A stretch of 64,000 nt of DNA. Origin: Bilophila sp964538355. Lineage in GTDB: Bacteria; Desulfobacterota; Desulfovibrionia; Desulfovibrionales; Desulfovibrionaceae. Location of the stretch: positions 124,001 through 188,000 of the forward strand of contig CAZIFC010000001.1 of assembly GCA_964538355.1 (NCBI GenBank). Reading direction: 5' to 3'. The translations under genes and the position numbers were made by a program. This document shows, piece after piece, positions 8,414 through 17,518 of the stretch. The number at the start of each line of letters is the position of its first letter. Within the stretch, counting starts at the first letter, position 1. The notes beneath the pieces were generated by a model. It saw nothing but the letters and a program-made list of their open reading frames with translations, did no database searches and was not told where the DNA came from.

Positions 8414-9111
8414 TGCTTTTTGACCATGATGAGCGATAAGTACGCTTCCGGCCTATCCTCTATGGCATCCAGATTCCGCAACAGGGTTTCTCCCTCCATT
8501 GCCAGCTGTTCGCCGTAGAGGATTTCCACATGCGGTTCACGGCGGAGACGCTCTATCAACGCCTTGCGGCTACGGTAGGTCTTCAACAGCACGGTTGTGG
8601 ATTTTGCAGGAAAATCCAACGAATCCACCATGTCGGATTTGAACGAGGGAATGACGCGAAGCCGCTCTCCGTTTTCCACAAGAACGGTGCCTGCCTTGGC
8701 CGTGAGGGTGGCAAAGGAGGTAATGCCTGGAACGATTTCCAGCTCAAGATCAGGGATTGCCTGCCGAATGATCTTCAGCACATACCCGAAGGTGCTGTAC
8801 GTCATGGCATCGCCGAGCGTGGCAAAGGCACAGTCGCGGCCTGCCCGCAACTCATCGACAATAGCCTGGGCATTGGCCGTGACCTGAGCCTCGCGGACGG
8901 CCTTATCGCGGGACATGGTAAATATCTGAAGTCGTATCTCTCCGCGAGGATTCAGGTATTCAACCACAGATCGTGAAACACTGCTGGATGCCTGCTGTGA
9001 AATCACCGTAAAGATGACGTCGACAGAACGAAGAACATCTGCCGCACGGAGCGTCAGATACTGGGGATCGCCGGGGCCAATGCCCACGCCGTACAGTTTT
9101 CCCGGAGTCAT
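8410..9111 (-). CDS. cbiL: Precorrin-2 / cobalt-factor II C20-methyltransferase CbiL
   Basis: SAM-dependent tetrapyrrole methylase adding the C20 methyl. The family's first loop YGVGIGPGDPQYLTLRA, the central CAFATLGDAMTYSTFGYV, the EIVPGITSFATLTAKAG block and the C-terminal YLSLIMVKK are all present; length 233 is normal. The ATG follows AAAGGACACACC. First intact gene of the operon behind the second cobalamin riboswitch, after a short degenerate ORF derived from cbiK. Overlaps the permease start by four bases. Confidence 0.94.
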   Translation of the reverse strand: MTPGKLYGVGIGPGDPQYLTLRAADVLRSVDVIFTVISQQASSSVSRSVVEYLNPRGEIRLQIFTMSRDKAVREAQVTANAQAIVDELRAGRDCAFATLGDAMTYSTFGYVLKIIRQAIPDLELEIVPGITSFATLTAKAGTVLVENGERLRVIPSFKSDMVDSLDFPAKSTTVLLKTYRSRKALIERLRREPHVEILYGEQLAMEGETLLRNLDAIEDRPEAYLSLIMVKKQ

Positions 9112-9167
9112 GGTGTGTCCTTTGCAAGAATGAAAAAGAAGTCAGAGCAAACTCTCTGTTCGGACAG

Positions 9168-9358
9168 TCATACTTCCGGAGAGAAAAGACTCCGCGTGCG
9201 AAAGGGGAAACAGCCCCACACGGCATGGAAAGCCTGAAAAGGGCCAAGAACTCCCTTCGAACAAGGGGAATGTTTCCCGCGAAACACGCGCGTGGGCGGC
9301 GGAACAGTTCCGGCAGCCAACAGGCAATGCTCCAGAACCGTGCGTAAAGACGGTATCA
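9168..9358 (-). pseudogene. Degenerate copy of the cbiK start and signal peptide (63-codon ORF)
   Basis: Aligned without gaps from the ribosome site, this sequence matches the first 23 codons of cbiK: AAGGAG, a five-base spacer, ATG, then codons giving TVLEHCLLAAGT where CbiK has MVLLCCLLAAGT. At DNA level the stretch coding LLAAGT is nearly identical. After about codon 20 similarity ends; the frame runs on 43 codons (PPPTRVFRGKH...) to a stop without resembling anything known. It sits between the second riboswitch and cbiL. Most simply it is the residue of a duplicated riboswitch-cbiK leader; it could now serve as a translated leader. Confidence 0.7.
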
Positions 9359-9370
9359 TGGCAACTCCTT

Positions 9371-9390
9371 GGTCCAAAGCTCCGTGGACC
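9371..9390 (-). promoter_or_regulatory. Second copy of the riboswitch expression-platform hairpin
   Basis: Same GGTCCA / TGGACC stem and CGGAGCTT loop as at 4770-4789, again directly next to AAGGAG. Here the ribosome site serves the degenerate cbiK-leader ORF rather than cbiL, which begins about 250 bases further on. Confidence 0.6.
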
Positions 9391-9420
9391 GGATGGCGGT
9401 GCACCCATCCTTTACTGGCT

Positions 9421-9580
9421 TTCAGGCTGGTTTCCCGGCTCGAGGATCTTCTTTGCCCGCGTCTTCCCGCAGACGGTACGTCCACAGTGACATGGTTGCG
9501 GGTTCATCCCTCTCACGGTTGCGGGACAGCGTCGGTTTTTACGAACTTCCCATTTATCCCGAAATGTTTCGGGCACCTGA
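9421..9580 (-). promoter_or_regulatory. Cobalamin riboswitch upstream of the cbiL operon
   Basis: On the minus strand: AGGTGCCCGAAACATTTCGGG at the 5' end, GGGAAGTTCG, ACCGACGCTGTCCCGCAACC, GTCACTGTGG, GCGGGAAGACGC, and CGAGCCGGGAAACCAGCC. Most blocks are identical to the riboswitch at 4827-4981, with variation concentrated in peripheral stems, as expected for a duplicated element kept under selection. Confidence 0.93.
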
Positions 9581-10176
9581 AAACGGTTGCGTCTGTATAA
9601 AGAGGCGCATTGGCCGCGTATAAAAACGGAATGGTTACCGCCGCGGCAGAATGCGTTTGGTCAAGAAAACAGGTATATCCATAGAGTTTTTTTGTCCAGC
9701 AGTTTTGCGCGAAAGGTGTGCGCCGAGAAGCCGTCCGGTGCGTTATGCGAAACCTGAGGTGGGATGGGCAGCATGAGGGAGGATTCGGCAGTGGCTGTCC
9801 ATTCTATTTCACATAACACTGATTATGGTAAATAGAATACGTATGCGCCATACTACGCGCTAAAACCGCCGAAAACGCCTTTTTCGGGCGCAAGCACCAT
9901 GTACGATATTTGATGTCAAAAAAACTTTTTCGGCCTTTAAACGCGCTTTCATGAGGAACAAGCTCGGCCGCGGGAATACCTGAAACCTCTCCGGCAAGCC
10001 CTTTTTATGTACACGCAAAAAAAACGGTGTTGGAAATGGGGTATCAATAAATTGAATTTTTTTTCTTTTGCACCGTAACGCATTCTAGCGTATATCTAAA
10101 AAAAGATTCTTTCGCGGGGAGAGAACAGAAATACCATTCCTCTCAGCATATATTCTATGGGGATCGTATCTTCTCT
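9581..10176. other. AT-rich intergenic region without a gene
   Basis: Nearly 600 bases with base composition visibly richer in A/T than the flanks and no credible ORF. It must hold the promoters of the divergent cbiL operon and the diguanylate cyclase gene. It also holds the long inverted repeat at 9801-9838. Several poly-T and poly-A runs lie around 9905-10075. Confidence 0.6.
9801..9838. repeat. 38-base near-perfect inverted repeat
   Basis: Arms 9801-9816 and 9823-9838 pair at 14 of 16 positions (ATTCTATTT..CATAA against TTATG..AAATAGAAT), with a six-base spacer CACTGA. It has no U tract and lies about 340 bases before the diguanylate cyclase start, which suits an operator or recombination site better than a terminator. 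Confidence 0.6.
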
Positions 10177-11586
10177 ATGAAAAAATATAAAAGCGACAGC
10201 CAGACATCCAAACATGTTTATTATCCTGTAAATCTATACTGTATCATAACTTTTTTGGTTTCTCTTTCGATTGTATCTCTCTTTTTGTTTATTGAAGGAA
10301 GGAGCCATCTGGCTATCGAAAAAGAACGGGCCTTGTATATAGCCAAGAATTACGCAACAACACTTTCTGCTGCCATCAATAATGCATCATCAATGTTGTA
10401 CATGATGGAAGCGTTGATTATACAGGGTAACGGACATGTAGAAGCCTTCGATCATGTTTCTAGTGATATCATAAAAAACTATCCGTTTACGCGAAACATT
10501 GCCCTTGCTCCAGATGGCATCCTCCGTTTTATTTATCCCCGGGAAAACGAAGATCTCGCTCTCGGACATAATCTGCTCAAAAGTCCGAACAGGAAAAGGG
10601 AAGCGTTTTTAGCCCAAAAGACCAAGCAGTTGACGATTTCCGGCCCCTTTCCCCTGATTCAGGGTGGGCTGGGGGTCGTTGCCCGGCTTCCCGTCTTTTG
10701 GGGCCCAAAACGCAGCAGTTTTTGGGGGATGGTCTGCCTGACCATCAATTTTCCCATGCTCATAGAGCAGACAGAGCTTCCCCATCTTGAAAAACTGGGG
10801 TATGCCTATACGCTATGGCGTTATCATACTGAAAAAGATGAAAAACAAATTCTTAGCCGTTCATTTCTAAAGTCACAGGCAACAGCTCTTGAATATTCGA
10901 TACAGCTTCCGAATGCGCTGTGGACATTGGATATACGGCCTGTGAACGGGTGGATTTCCACAGACTGGATTCTTCTCCGCTGCATCATGGGATTGTTTAT
11001 CTGTTTGCTGTTGACTTTCCTTACCGGAACCATTTGCGGTTTGCTCAACAAAAAGCAGCTGCTTGAATCGATCTCGCGCACAGACGCCTTGACGCAACGC
11101 CCCAACAGGCTGGGCTTCTCCGAGTATTCGGCGGAAGCGTTGCTCCACGCGAGGCTCCACAAGCGTGTGCTTGCGATTTGCTTCATCGATATGAACGGCT
11201 TTAAGCGTATCAATGATACGTTTGGGCACAGATCGGGGGATGCCCTGCTCAGCAATTTTTCCCTTCGCCTGACTCCTTTCCTCCGCAAGCGTGATTTTCT
11301 TGCGCGGATCGGCGGTGACGAATTTGTTTTGTTGCTGGAGGGAGACTCCAAAAAAGATATCATTAACCGTATGGATTTATTGCTGGACTATCTACAGGAG
11401 CCTGTCCTTATCGGCAAGGAGAGGCACCAGCTCAGTCTCAGTATCGGAATTTCCCTGTATCCTGAAAACGGCTCCAGCATGGAAATACTCTTGCGGCAGG
11501 CTGATGATGCCATGTATCACGCCAAGAGCCTGCATTCGCCGTACTGCTTCTTTACACAGGACATGGCTACCGAAGATAAAGAATGA
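10177..11586 (+). CDS. Membrane diguanylate cyclase with extracytoplasmic sensor (CHASE-like)-GGDEF
   Basis: Makes c-di-GMP from two GTP. Helix about residues 19-40, a periplasmic sensor of about 220 residues (ITISGPFPLIQGGLGVVARLPVF is CHASE-like), a second helix about 268-290, then a GGDEF domain. The active site reads RIGGDEFVLLL, and RKRD five residues before it is an intact inhibitory I-site, so product inhibition is expected. Translation from the ATG at 10177 follows a weak ribosome site. A single gene convergent with the kinase operon; its substrate signal is unknown. Codon use is more A/T-rich in the first 300 codons than in neighbouring genes. Confidence 0.88.
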   Translation: MKKYKSDSQTSKHVYYPVNLYCIITFLVSLSIVSLFLFIEGRSHLAIEKERALYIAKNYATTLSAAINNASSMLYMMEALIIQGNGHVEAFDHVSSDIIKNYPFTRNIALAPDGILRFIYPRENEDLALGHNLLKSPNRKREAFLAQKTKQLTISGPFPLIQGGLGVVARLPVFWGPKRSSFWGMVCLTINFPMLIEQTELPHLEKLGYAYTLWRYHTEKDEKQILSRSFLKSQATALEYSIQLPNALWTLDIRPVNGWISTDWILLRCIMGLFICLLLTFLTGTICGLLNKKQLLESISRTDALTQRPNRLGFSEYSAEALLHARLHKRVLAICFIDMNGFKRINDTFGHRSGDALLSNFSLRLTPFLRKRDFLARIGGDEFVLLLEGDSKKDIINRMDLLLDYLQEPVLIGKERHQLSLSIGISLYPENGSSMEILLRQADDAMYHAKSLHSPYCFFTQDMATEDKE

Positions 11587-11606
11587 GGGGGGTCCTCCCC
11601 TTCATG
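11583..11606. terminator. Short hairpin between convergent signalling genes
   Basis: ATGAGGGG and CCCCTTCAT pair around GGTCCT with one bulged base, right at the stop of the diguanylate cyclase. It lacks a U tract, so termination is only possible. Confidence 0.35.
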
Positions 11607-11665
11607 CCTGTTGAACAGCAACCGCGGAACACAGCGTCCGCACACGCCGTTCGGGTTTTTATGCC

Positions 11666-14600
11666 CTATAGATATTTTTGCAGGGCAGCATAGAGCTTTT
11701 TGGGTTCAATGGGCTTGGCAAGGTGCTCGTTCATGCCCGCCTGACGGGATTTTTCTTCATCTTCCGCGTAGGCATTTGCCGTCATTGCCAGAATGGGCGT
11801 CGTCCTGGCGTCAGAACGATCAAGTTCACGAATCGTCCTGGCGGCGGTCAGGCCATCCATGAAGGGCATACGAATATCCATCAGGATAACATCATAGGTA
11901 TACGGTGCGGATCTGCGGAAAAGCTCCACGCCGGACTTTCCATCAGGAGCGTGGTCAACCACCATACCGCGTTTTTGAAGCAGGCGCATGGCTATTTCCG
12001 TATTGAGCGGGTGATCTTCACACAGCAGCACCCTCCTCCCGTTCAATACCGATATATCATCGGCTGCTTCACGCTGATCTTGGTATTCTTGGCAGGTCTT
12101 CACCTTCAGCTTTACGGTAAAAATACTGCCCTTCCCTTTTTCGCTGGTGACAGAAATGGTTCCATTCATCAGGGAAATCATTTTTTGTGCAATGGACAGT
12201 CCAAGCCCGCTGCCTTCTGACGCATCCGTGGTGGTTGCGTGTTCCTGTGAAAACGATTCGAACAGATGCTCCTGAAATTCCTTGCTCATGCCGATGCCGT
12301 TGTCCTGCACGGTAAAGCAGAGGTCCAGCTCCTCATGGTGCACAGAAGTGTTTTTGATGTGCAATGAAACCTTTCCGTTCTCCGGGGTAAATTTGACGGC
12401 ATTGGAAAGCAGGTTGAGAAAAACCTGATCCAGACGCAGGCGATCTACCAGAATCCTTTCGGCAAGAATGTTTTCCGTGGTAAGCGCAAAAAAGATCCGT
12501 TTCCGCTCACACAGGGGGCGGATGGTCGTTTCCATCTGGGTAATGAACTCTTGCAAGGCATAAGGCCGCGGATGGAGTATGATCGTACCCTTTTCCAGTT
12601 TGGCCATATCCAGAATGTCATTGATCAATCCCAAAAGGAACGCTGCGGACAAATTGATGTTTCTGAAATAGGAACGGATGCGCTCCGAGGTGCATTCATC
12701 CATGCCCAACGAGGCCATGCCCATGATGGCATTCATGGGCGTCCGCATGTCGTGGCTCATGCGGGCCATAAAGTCGGACTTGGAGCTGTTGGCTTCTTCC
12801 GCAGTGATAACAGCCTGTTCCAGCAGATCCTGCTTGGATTGCTCGCGCTTGACGATGTCATCAATATCCGAACGGGTCATCACGATGAAGCCAGCATCCC
12901 GATCCATGTAGGCAAACCGGAATTGCTTGCGGCGAAACGTTCCATCCGCCTCGCACATATCCAGTTCGTACACCGCCATAGGCTTCTGCTCAAGCTCACG
13001 GACGACAGACTCAAGGCTCATCCGTTCGATGTAGACGGCGGCATCTCTGGCGGAGCACTTTTTTACCAATGAATCTACGAGGATCTCGCCGTAATCATCG
13101 CCAACCTTTGGAGGAATCTGAAAGGCTTTGGTATTGGCATACAGATGATAGTTTCTGCTGTTGACATCAATCCAGCAAATATAGTCATAATCCAGCCTGA
13201 CTACGCTTTCCACAAGGCTTTGGGTAATCTTTTTATCTGTGATATCGGTATAATAAAAGAAGGCAACAAGATCTTCCGTATCCGGCTGCTTGATGAGCTT
13301 GACGTTGGCCCGCACCCAGACGGTACGGTTGTCCTTCAGTGTGGCAAGAAATTCTTGTACAAGCCCATTTACGCCATTGTGATACTGTTGAATCAAAGAT
13401 TCCGGCAAAAAAAGCCGGTTTTGTTCATCTGTAATCCGGGTAGTCTTCAAAAAGCCGAGCGCACGGGTCCTGAAATCAACGGTGTTCCGAAATCGGCTTT
13501 CAAAGCCTGTAGTGGAGCCGACACGCATTTCCTCAACGCATCTTTGCGTCAGGTTGACCCGGCATGTCGCAAGAATGGAGTTGGCGACTTTCTCCCAATA
13601 GGCAAGCTCGTCCTGGTATTTCTTTTCCACCAGCCTGGCTTGCGTAACGTCCTGGCTGGAACCATACGCCTTGATGGGGGTTCCATTCTGATCAAACACA
13701 ACGGAGTAGCAAATCCGTTCACACCAGCGTCCGACCCCGTTGCTCTTGGGAACCCAAAAATCTCCCCCGACCTGCTTCTCCTCTCCGCGCTCAATTGCCC
13801 GATACATCTCACGGAAGGACTCTGCTTCGGAGGCCTCAACATGCCCGGACGCGATCAGGGATTCAGGCACGTTTTCGATTACTATACTATATCCGTGCCG
13901 TTTCTGGGAGCCGCTGGATTGGGTAATCGTACGTTTCAGGACATCGTATTCCCAGACATTGACGCCCGCCCCTTCAATAGCCAGCCTGTACCGCTGTTCG
14001 CTTTCCTGAAGCTTGCGTTCGGCCTCCTTCTGCGCGGTGACATCAAAGCAGATGCCCAGCAGGGCAGATCTTCCATCTGGAGCGGTTATGACTTTGCCGT
14101 GCTCTTCCAGCCAGATATAGTTTTGATCTTTTCGCCGTATCCTATAAAATATTTGATATTCTTGGTGGGCTTTCAGCTGTTCAAACCGCTCTGTTTCCAG
14201 CGCGGCAATATCGTCGGGGTGAATGAAGTGAAGCACGCTCCCGGCACAGGCTTCAATAAAGGACGCTTCGTCAGCATACCCAAGGCAGGCCAGCAACTGG
14301 CTGTTAACCATATATAAAGGGTAGCCAGGCTCCCAATAGGAACCAAGAATGCCCCCGTTGATCCAATGATTCAGCAGATCGCTGTAAAGCGACTGCTCAT
14401 AGGTCTTCACCAGAGAAAAGGGGAAATATTCCCCCTTCTCCTGCATTTTATTGGGAACGGACATGTGCAGGGAGCATATCTTGGGTGAACCATCTTCAAG
14501 ACATGCCGTCGCAGTCACGCGGCAAGACATGGACAGGCCTTTTCCGGAGACGATCAGCCGCAGCTGTGCAACGCTGCATCCCCCCGAAAGGGCCTGTCCT

Positions 14601-14818
14601 GACTCATCAATGAATTCGATAGAATAAGGTTCCGGGCTTGCCTGTATTTCCTTGTGAATATACTCGGCTGCTTCAGCGAAATCATGCACGTCTTCGTCTT
14701 CCGCCGTGCCGAACCAGTGGATATTTCTGGAACAAAAGGAGAGTGACTTTTCCGCGTCACGTTCCACAAATTGAGAGATGAAAAGCTGTTTCAGCAAATC
14801 CAACGCGGTAACAAGCAT
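11666..14818 (-). CDS. Hybrid sensor histidine kinase with PAS domains and C-terminal receiver
   Basis: A 1050-residue soluble-looking kinase without evident membrane helices. An N-terminal SnoaL-like region (about 1-130) is followed by several PAS/PAC modules (HPDDIAALE, GICFDVTAQKEAERKLQESEQRY, a second PAS to about 400, another about 410-545). The kinase core has the H box MARMSHDMRTPMNAIMGM (His near residue 689), N box NLLSNAVKFTPENG, DNGIGM and GSGLGLSI. The C-terminal receiver carries VILMDIRMPFMDG with the phospho-acceptor Asp near residue 980. The Hpt gene lies 46 bases upstream and a REC-EAL gene before that, suggesting a His-Asp-His-Asp relay. Confidence 0.9.
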   Translation of the reverse strand: MLVTALDLLKQLFISQFVERDAEKSLSFCSRNIHWFGTAEDEDVHDFAEAAEYIHKEIQASPEPYSIEFIDESGQALSGGCSVAQLRLIVSGKGLSMSCRVTATACLEDGSPKICSLHMSVPNKMQEKGEYFPFSLVKTYEQSLYSDLLNHWINGGILGSYWEPGYPLYMVNSQLLACLGYADEASFIEACAGSVLHFIHPDDIAALETERFEQLKAHQEYQIFYRIRRKDQNYIWLEEHGKVITAPDGRSALLGICFDVTAQKEAERKLQESEQRYRLAIEGAGVNVWEYDVLKRTITQSSGSQKRHGYSIVIENVPESLIASGHVEASEAESFREMYRAIERGEEKQVGGDFWVPKSNGVGRWCERICYSVVFDQNGTPIKAYGSSQDVTQARLVEKKYQDELAYWEKVANSILATCRVNLTQRCVEEMRVGSTTGFESRFRNTVDFRTRALGFLKTTRITDEQNRLFLPESLIQQYHNGVNGLVQEFLATLKDNRTVWVRANVKLIKQPDTEDLVAFFYYTDITDKKITQSLVESVVRLDYDYICWIDVNSRNYHLYANTKAFQIPPKVGDDYGEILVDSLVKKCSARDAAVYIERMSLESVVRELEQKPMAVYELDMCEADGTFRRKQFRFAYMDRDAGFIVMTRSDIDDIVKREQSKQDLLEQAVITAEEANSSKSDFMARMSHDMRTPMNAIMGMASLGMDECTSERIRSYFRNINLSAAFLLGLINDILDMAKLEKGTIILHPRPYALQEFITQMETTIRPLCERKRIFFALTTENILAERILVDRLRLDQVFLNLLSNAVKFTPENGKVSLHIKNTSVHHEELDLCFTVQDNGIGMSKEFQEHLFESFSQEHATTTDASEGSGLGLSIAQKMISLMNGTISVTSEKGKGSIFTVKLKVKTCQEYQDQREAADDISVLNGRRVLLCEDHPLNTEIAMRLLQKRGMVVDHAPDGKSGVELFRRSAPYTYDVILMDIRMPFMDGLTAARTIRELDRSDARTTPILAMTANAYAEDEEKSRQAGMNEHLAKPIEPKKLYAALQKYL

Positions 14819-14864
14819 GGTTTCCTCTGTATTGCTCAGGCATTTGCCCAGAACAAGGAAAATA

Positions 14865-15212
14865 TCAACTGGAAAGAATAATATTCAACCGTACTATATT
14901 GTCCATCAAATCAACATAAAGGGCATCCGTACCATCCAGAGAGCCTTGCCGGAGCGGTTCCACAAGAGAAGCCAGAATCCCATAGATCGGCGTCAGGCCA
15001 AGGTTGCCGAATACCCCTTTCAGCATATGCGCCTGTTCAAAGGCTTCCAGCGCGTCTCTTTTCTTTAGGGCTTCACCCAAGGCAACGAGCGCGGGGTCCT
15101 TCCCTGCGCTGGTGACCAGCTCAAGGTAGGCTTCTTCATCCCCCTGGAAAATATCCAGGATATCATCAAGCATACAGCCCCACGCCTGCAACCGGGAAAC
15201 AACTTTATCCAC
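14865..15212 (-). CDS. Hpt domain phosphotransfer protein
   Basis: A 115-residue single-domain histidine phosphotransferase. FEQAHMLKGVFGNLGLTPI holds the phospho-accepting His (H-x-L-K-G), and LLNDEE-like FQGDEEAYLELV lies in the first helix. The start is taken as GTG at 15212, eight bases after AGGAG and matching the family N-terminus (VDKVVSRLQAWGC); the longer frame to 15293 lacks a ribosome site. It lies between the REC-GGDEF-EAL gene and the hybrid kinase on the same strand and would shuttle phosphate from the kinase receiver to the REC-EAL protein. Partner assignment is inference from position. Confidence 0.87.
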   Translation of the reverse strand: MDKVVSRLQAWGCMLDDILDIFQGDEEAYLELVTSAGKDPALVALGEALKKRDALEAFEQAHMLKGVFGNLGLTPIYGILASLVEPLRQGSLDGTDALYVDLMDNIVRLNIILSS

Positions 15213-15375
15213 AGCTTTTTCTCCTATGCTGACAAAAAACAGACCGCAGAAACAGCTTTGTGTTTCCACGATACCTCGCGCCCTTGCCTCCAACAGGGCA
15301 AGGCGGCTCTCTTGTATGAATTCTCAGGCTTGTACTTGAGAAAGAAGAGCAGCAGCAAACCGATGCTCAGAGCGT

Positions 15376-17163
15376 TTATCCGTTTTTGGCGAGCAGTTTT
15401 TCATAGTCGGAAGCGGGCATGGGTTTTGCAAAATAGTATCCTTGCCCGTAATCACACCCAATATCTCTTAAAAAGTCAGCCTGTTCCGCACGCTCAACGC
15501 CTTCGGCGACAGTCGGAATCCCCAGAGTCTGCGCCATCCGGATAATGGACGTAATAATGCTTCGTCCACGTTCCGGGGATGCCGTATCAGACAGAAAACG
15601 CATGTCGATTTTCAGGACATCCACCGAAATATCCTTGAGGACATTGAGGGAGGAATAGCCGCTTCCGAAGTCATCCATCAGAATAGAAAAGCCCTTCTGC
15701 TGCAATTGCCCGGTTATTTTCTTCATCATTTCCGGGTTATCCATGTAGGCACTTTCCGTGATCTCAAGGTTCAGCAAGGTGCTGGGAATACCGTACCGCG
15801 CGGTGAGCAAGCAAATGTTTTCAACAAGATGCGGATTGTACAAGTCAACACGGGAGACGTTGACGGAAATGGGATGAAGCGGTTGGCCCTTTTCCGACCA
15901 AGAGCGGATAAGCCGGCACGTTTGTTCCCAGATGCAATAATCAAGTTTGGAAATAAAGCCGTTCCGTTCGAAGATGGGAATAAAATCAGCCGGGCTGATG
16001 AGCTTTTTGACAGGATGCTGCCAGCGTACCAGGGCCTCGGCTCCAGCAAGGCAGCGTGTCCGCAAATTGAATTTGGGCTGAAAATACGGCAGGAACTGGC
16101 CTTGCTCCAACGCGATATTCATCTCATTGGTAACCTCCTGCTCTTTTTCGACAGCCCTCCCCATTTCTTCGTCGTACACCTTGAAACTATTGATATAGTC
16201 GCCCTTGCACTGCTTTGCTGCAAGATTGGCCTTGTCGTACATCCTGTCTACCGGGATGCTGTGATCTTCCACAAAATAGATGCCGCATGTAGGCACAATG
16301 TCAAAGTTCAGCCTGTATTCTTTAAGACATGCCCTGCCCCGGTCAATGATTTCCGTAAGCTGAGCCATTCCTGTGAAGGGGAAGCAGACACCGAAAACAT
16401 CGGCCTCAATACGCCCAAAGGTACATTTCGTCTGGAGACGCGCGAAACGCGAAAGCATTTTCCCAATATACCTGAGGAGCGTGTCCCCTTCCTGAGAGCC
16501 GTAATAGGAATTGATAAGATTGAAACGGTCGATATCGAACCGAATGAAGACAAAAGATTCCGAAGGGTTTGCCATCAGCATCTCATGTGTGGCAGCAAAA
16601 AACTTTGTCTTGTTAAAAATGCCTGTGAGCGTATCGTATTCGGCAAGATACTTGAGTTCGTCAAAAGCACTGAGCTGGCTTCGCAAGATGGCGTTCTTCA
16701 GCCTGAAGCGGATGATTTCAGATTTATACGGCTTGGTTACAAAATCCCAGGCCCCCGCACGCAACGCCCTCAATTCGTTCTCGGGGTCATTGTTGCTGGT
16801 TACGACAATAACGGGAATATTGCCAAGCTCCGCTATTTCGGCTTTTTTTTCCAGAAATTCATGCCCGTCCATGATCGGCATTTCAATATCCAGCAACACC
16901 GCCGCAATATTCCTGTCCTGCTGGCGAAGCAGGCTGAGGGCCGTAAGCCCGTTTTCGGCAGTCAAAATGGAATATTCATCCCGAAGGATACGGGCAAGAA
17001 TTTCTCGGTTGACGCCGCTGTCATCTGCGATAAGAACAGAGGGGCGGCCAGAAGAAGGCATGTCCGATTTCGGGTTGTTTCGAAACGGAGAATCGATGAT
17101 ACTATCGGCGTTTTCTTCATCTGGAAGAGCGGCATTTGTTGTCTGCGATTCTTGTGCTTCCAT
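15376..17163 (-). CDS. Response regulator with degenerate GGDEF and active-looking EAL phosphodiesterase
   Basis: 595 residues: receiver about 42-160 (AAVLLDIEMPIMDG, Asp near 92; VTSNN and TKPY switch residues), GGDEF-like domain about 175-335, EAL domain about 345-592. The GGDEF site reads RIEADVF, so cyclase activity is probably lost. The EAL domain keeps AEALVRWQHP, NVSRVDL, NLEITESAY, MDDFGSGYSSL and VAEGVER, so c-di-GMP hydrolysis to pGpG is likely. Output would be controlled by phosphorylation of the receiver through the downstream Hpt and kinase. GGGGACAGG stands next to the ATG. The gap of 163 bases to the Hpt gene may carry an internal promoter. Confidence 0.92.
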   Translation of the reverse strand: MEAQESQTTNAALPDEENADSIIDSPFRNNPKSDMPSSGRPSVLIADDSGVNREILARILRDEYSILTAENGLTALSLLRQQDRNIAAVLLDIEMPIMDGHEFLEKKAEIAELGNIPVIVVTSNNDPENELRALRAGAWDFVTKPYKSEIIRFRLKNAILRSQLSAFDELKYLAEYDTLTGIFNKTKFFAATHEMLMANPSESFVFIRFDIDRFNLINSYYGSQEGDTLLRYIGKMLSRFARLQTKCTFGRIEADVFGVCFPFTGMAQLTEIIDRGRACLKEYRLNFDIVPTCGIYFVEDHSIPVDRMYDKANLAAKQCKGDYINSFKVYDEEMGRAVEKEQEVTNEMNIALEQGQFLPYFQPKFNLRTRCLAGAEALVRWQHPVKKLISPADFIPIFERNGFISKLDYCIWEQTCRLIRSWSEKGQPLHPISVNVSRVDLYNPHLVENICLLTARYGIPSTLLNLEITESAYMDNPEMMKKITGQLQQKGFSILMDDFGSGYSSLNVLKDISVDVLKIDMRFLSDTASPERGRSIITSIIRMAQTLGIPTVAEGVERAEQADFLRDIGCDYGQGYYFAKPMPASDYEKLLAKNG

Positions 17164-17518
17164 CCTGTCCCCAATCCTTTCGGCTCTCGCGTTTACTGCC
17201 TGATATTCCGCTCATTTCAGCACATGCAATGACGTTTGGTGTCGATTTTACTTTTTACAAGAAAACCGCATGATAAGCGAAAGAACTCTTCCTTGCCATC
17301 CTGACGAAATGCAATATGTACGCACAAGTTTCTACGTTCAGGATTTTGCCTTTTATATCCTAAAACATATCTAATGTCTAATTATGCATGTTTTTACAGA
17401 TTTTTGTGTTCGGCATCGTTGTATAAAAAGAAAATTGATGGAAAAACTCGCCTTTTTATCAGAGCTTTTCCAGAATGGATGTCACCTCTAGCCCTATCCG
17501 TTCCACTGGAGACGTTTG
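17164..17518. other. Divergent intergenic region, no gene seen
   Basis: 355 bases between the REC-EAL gene and the MFS gene, A/T-rich in the middle (17230-17440). It must contain both promoters; no clear -35/-10 pair or repeat could be fixed by eye. Confidence 0.5.
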
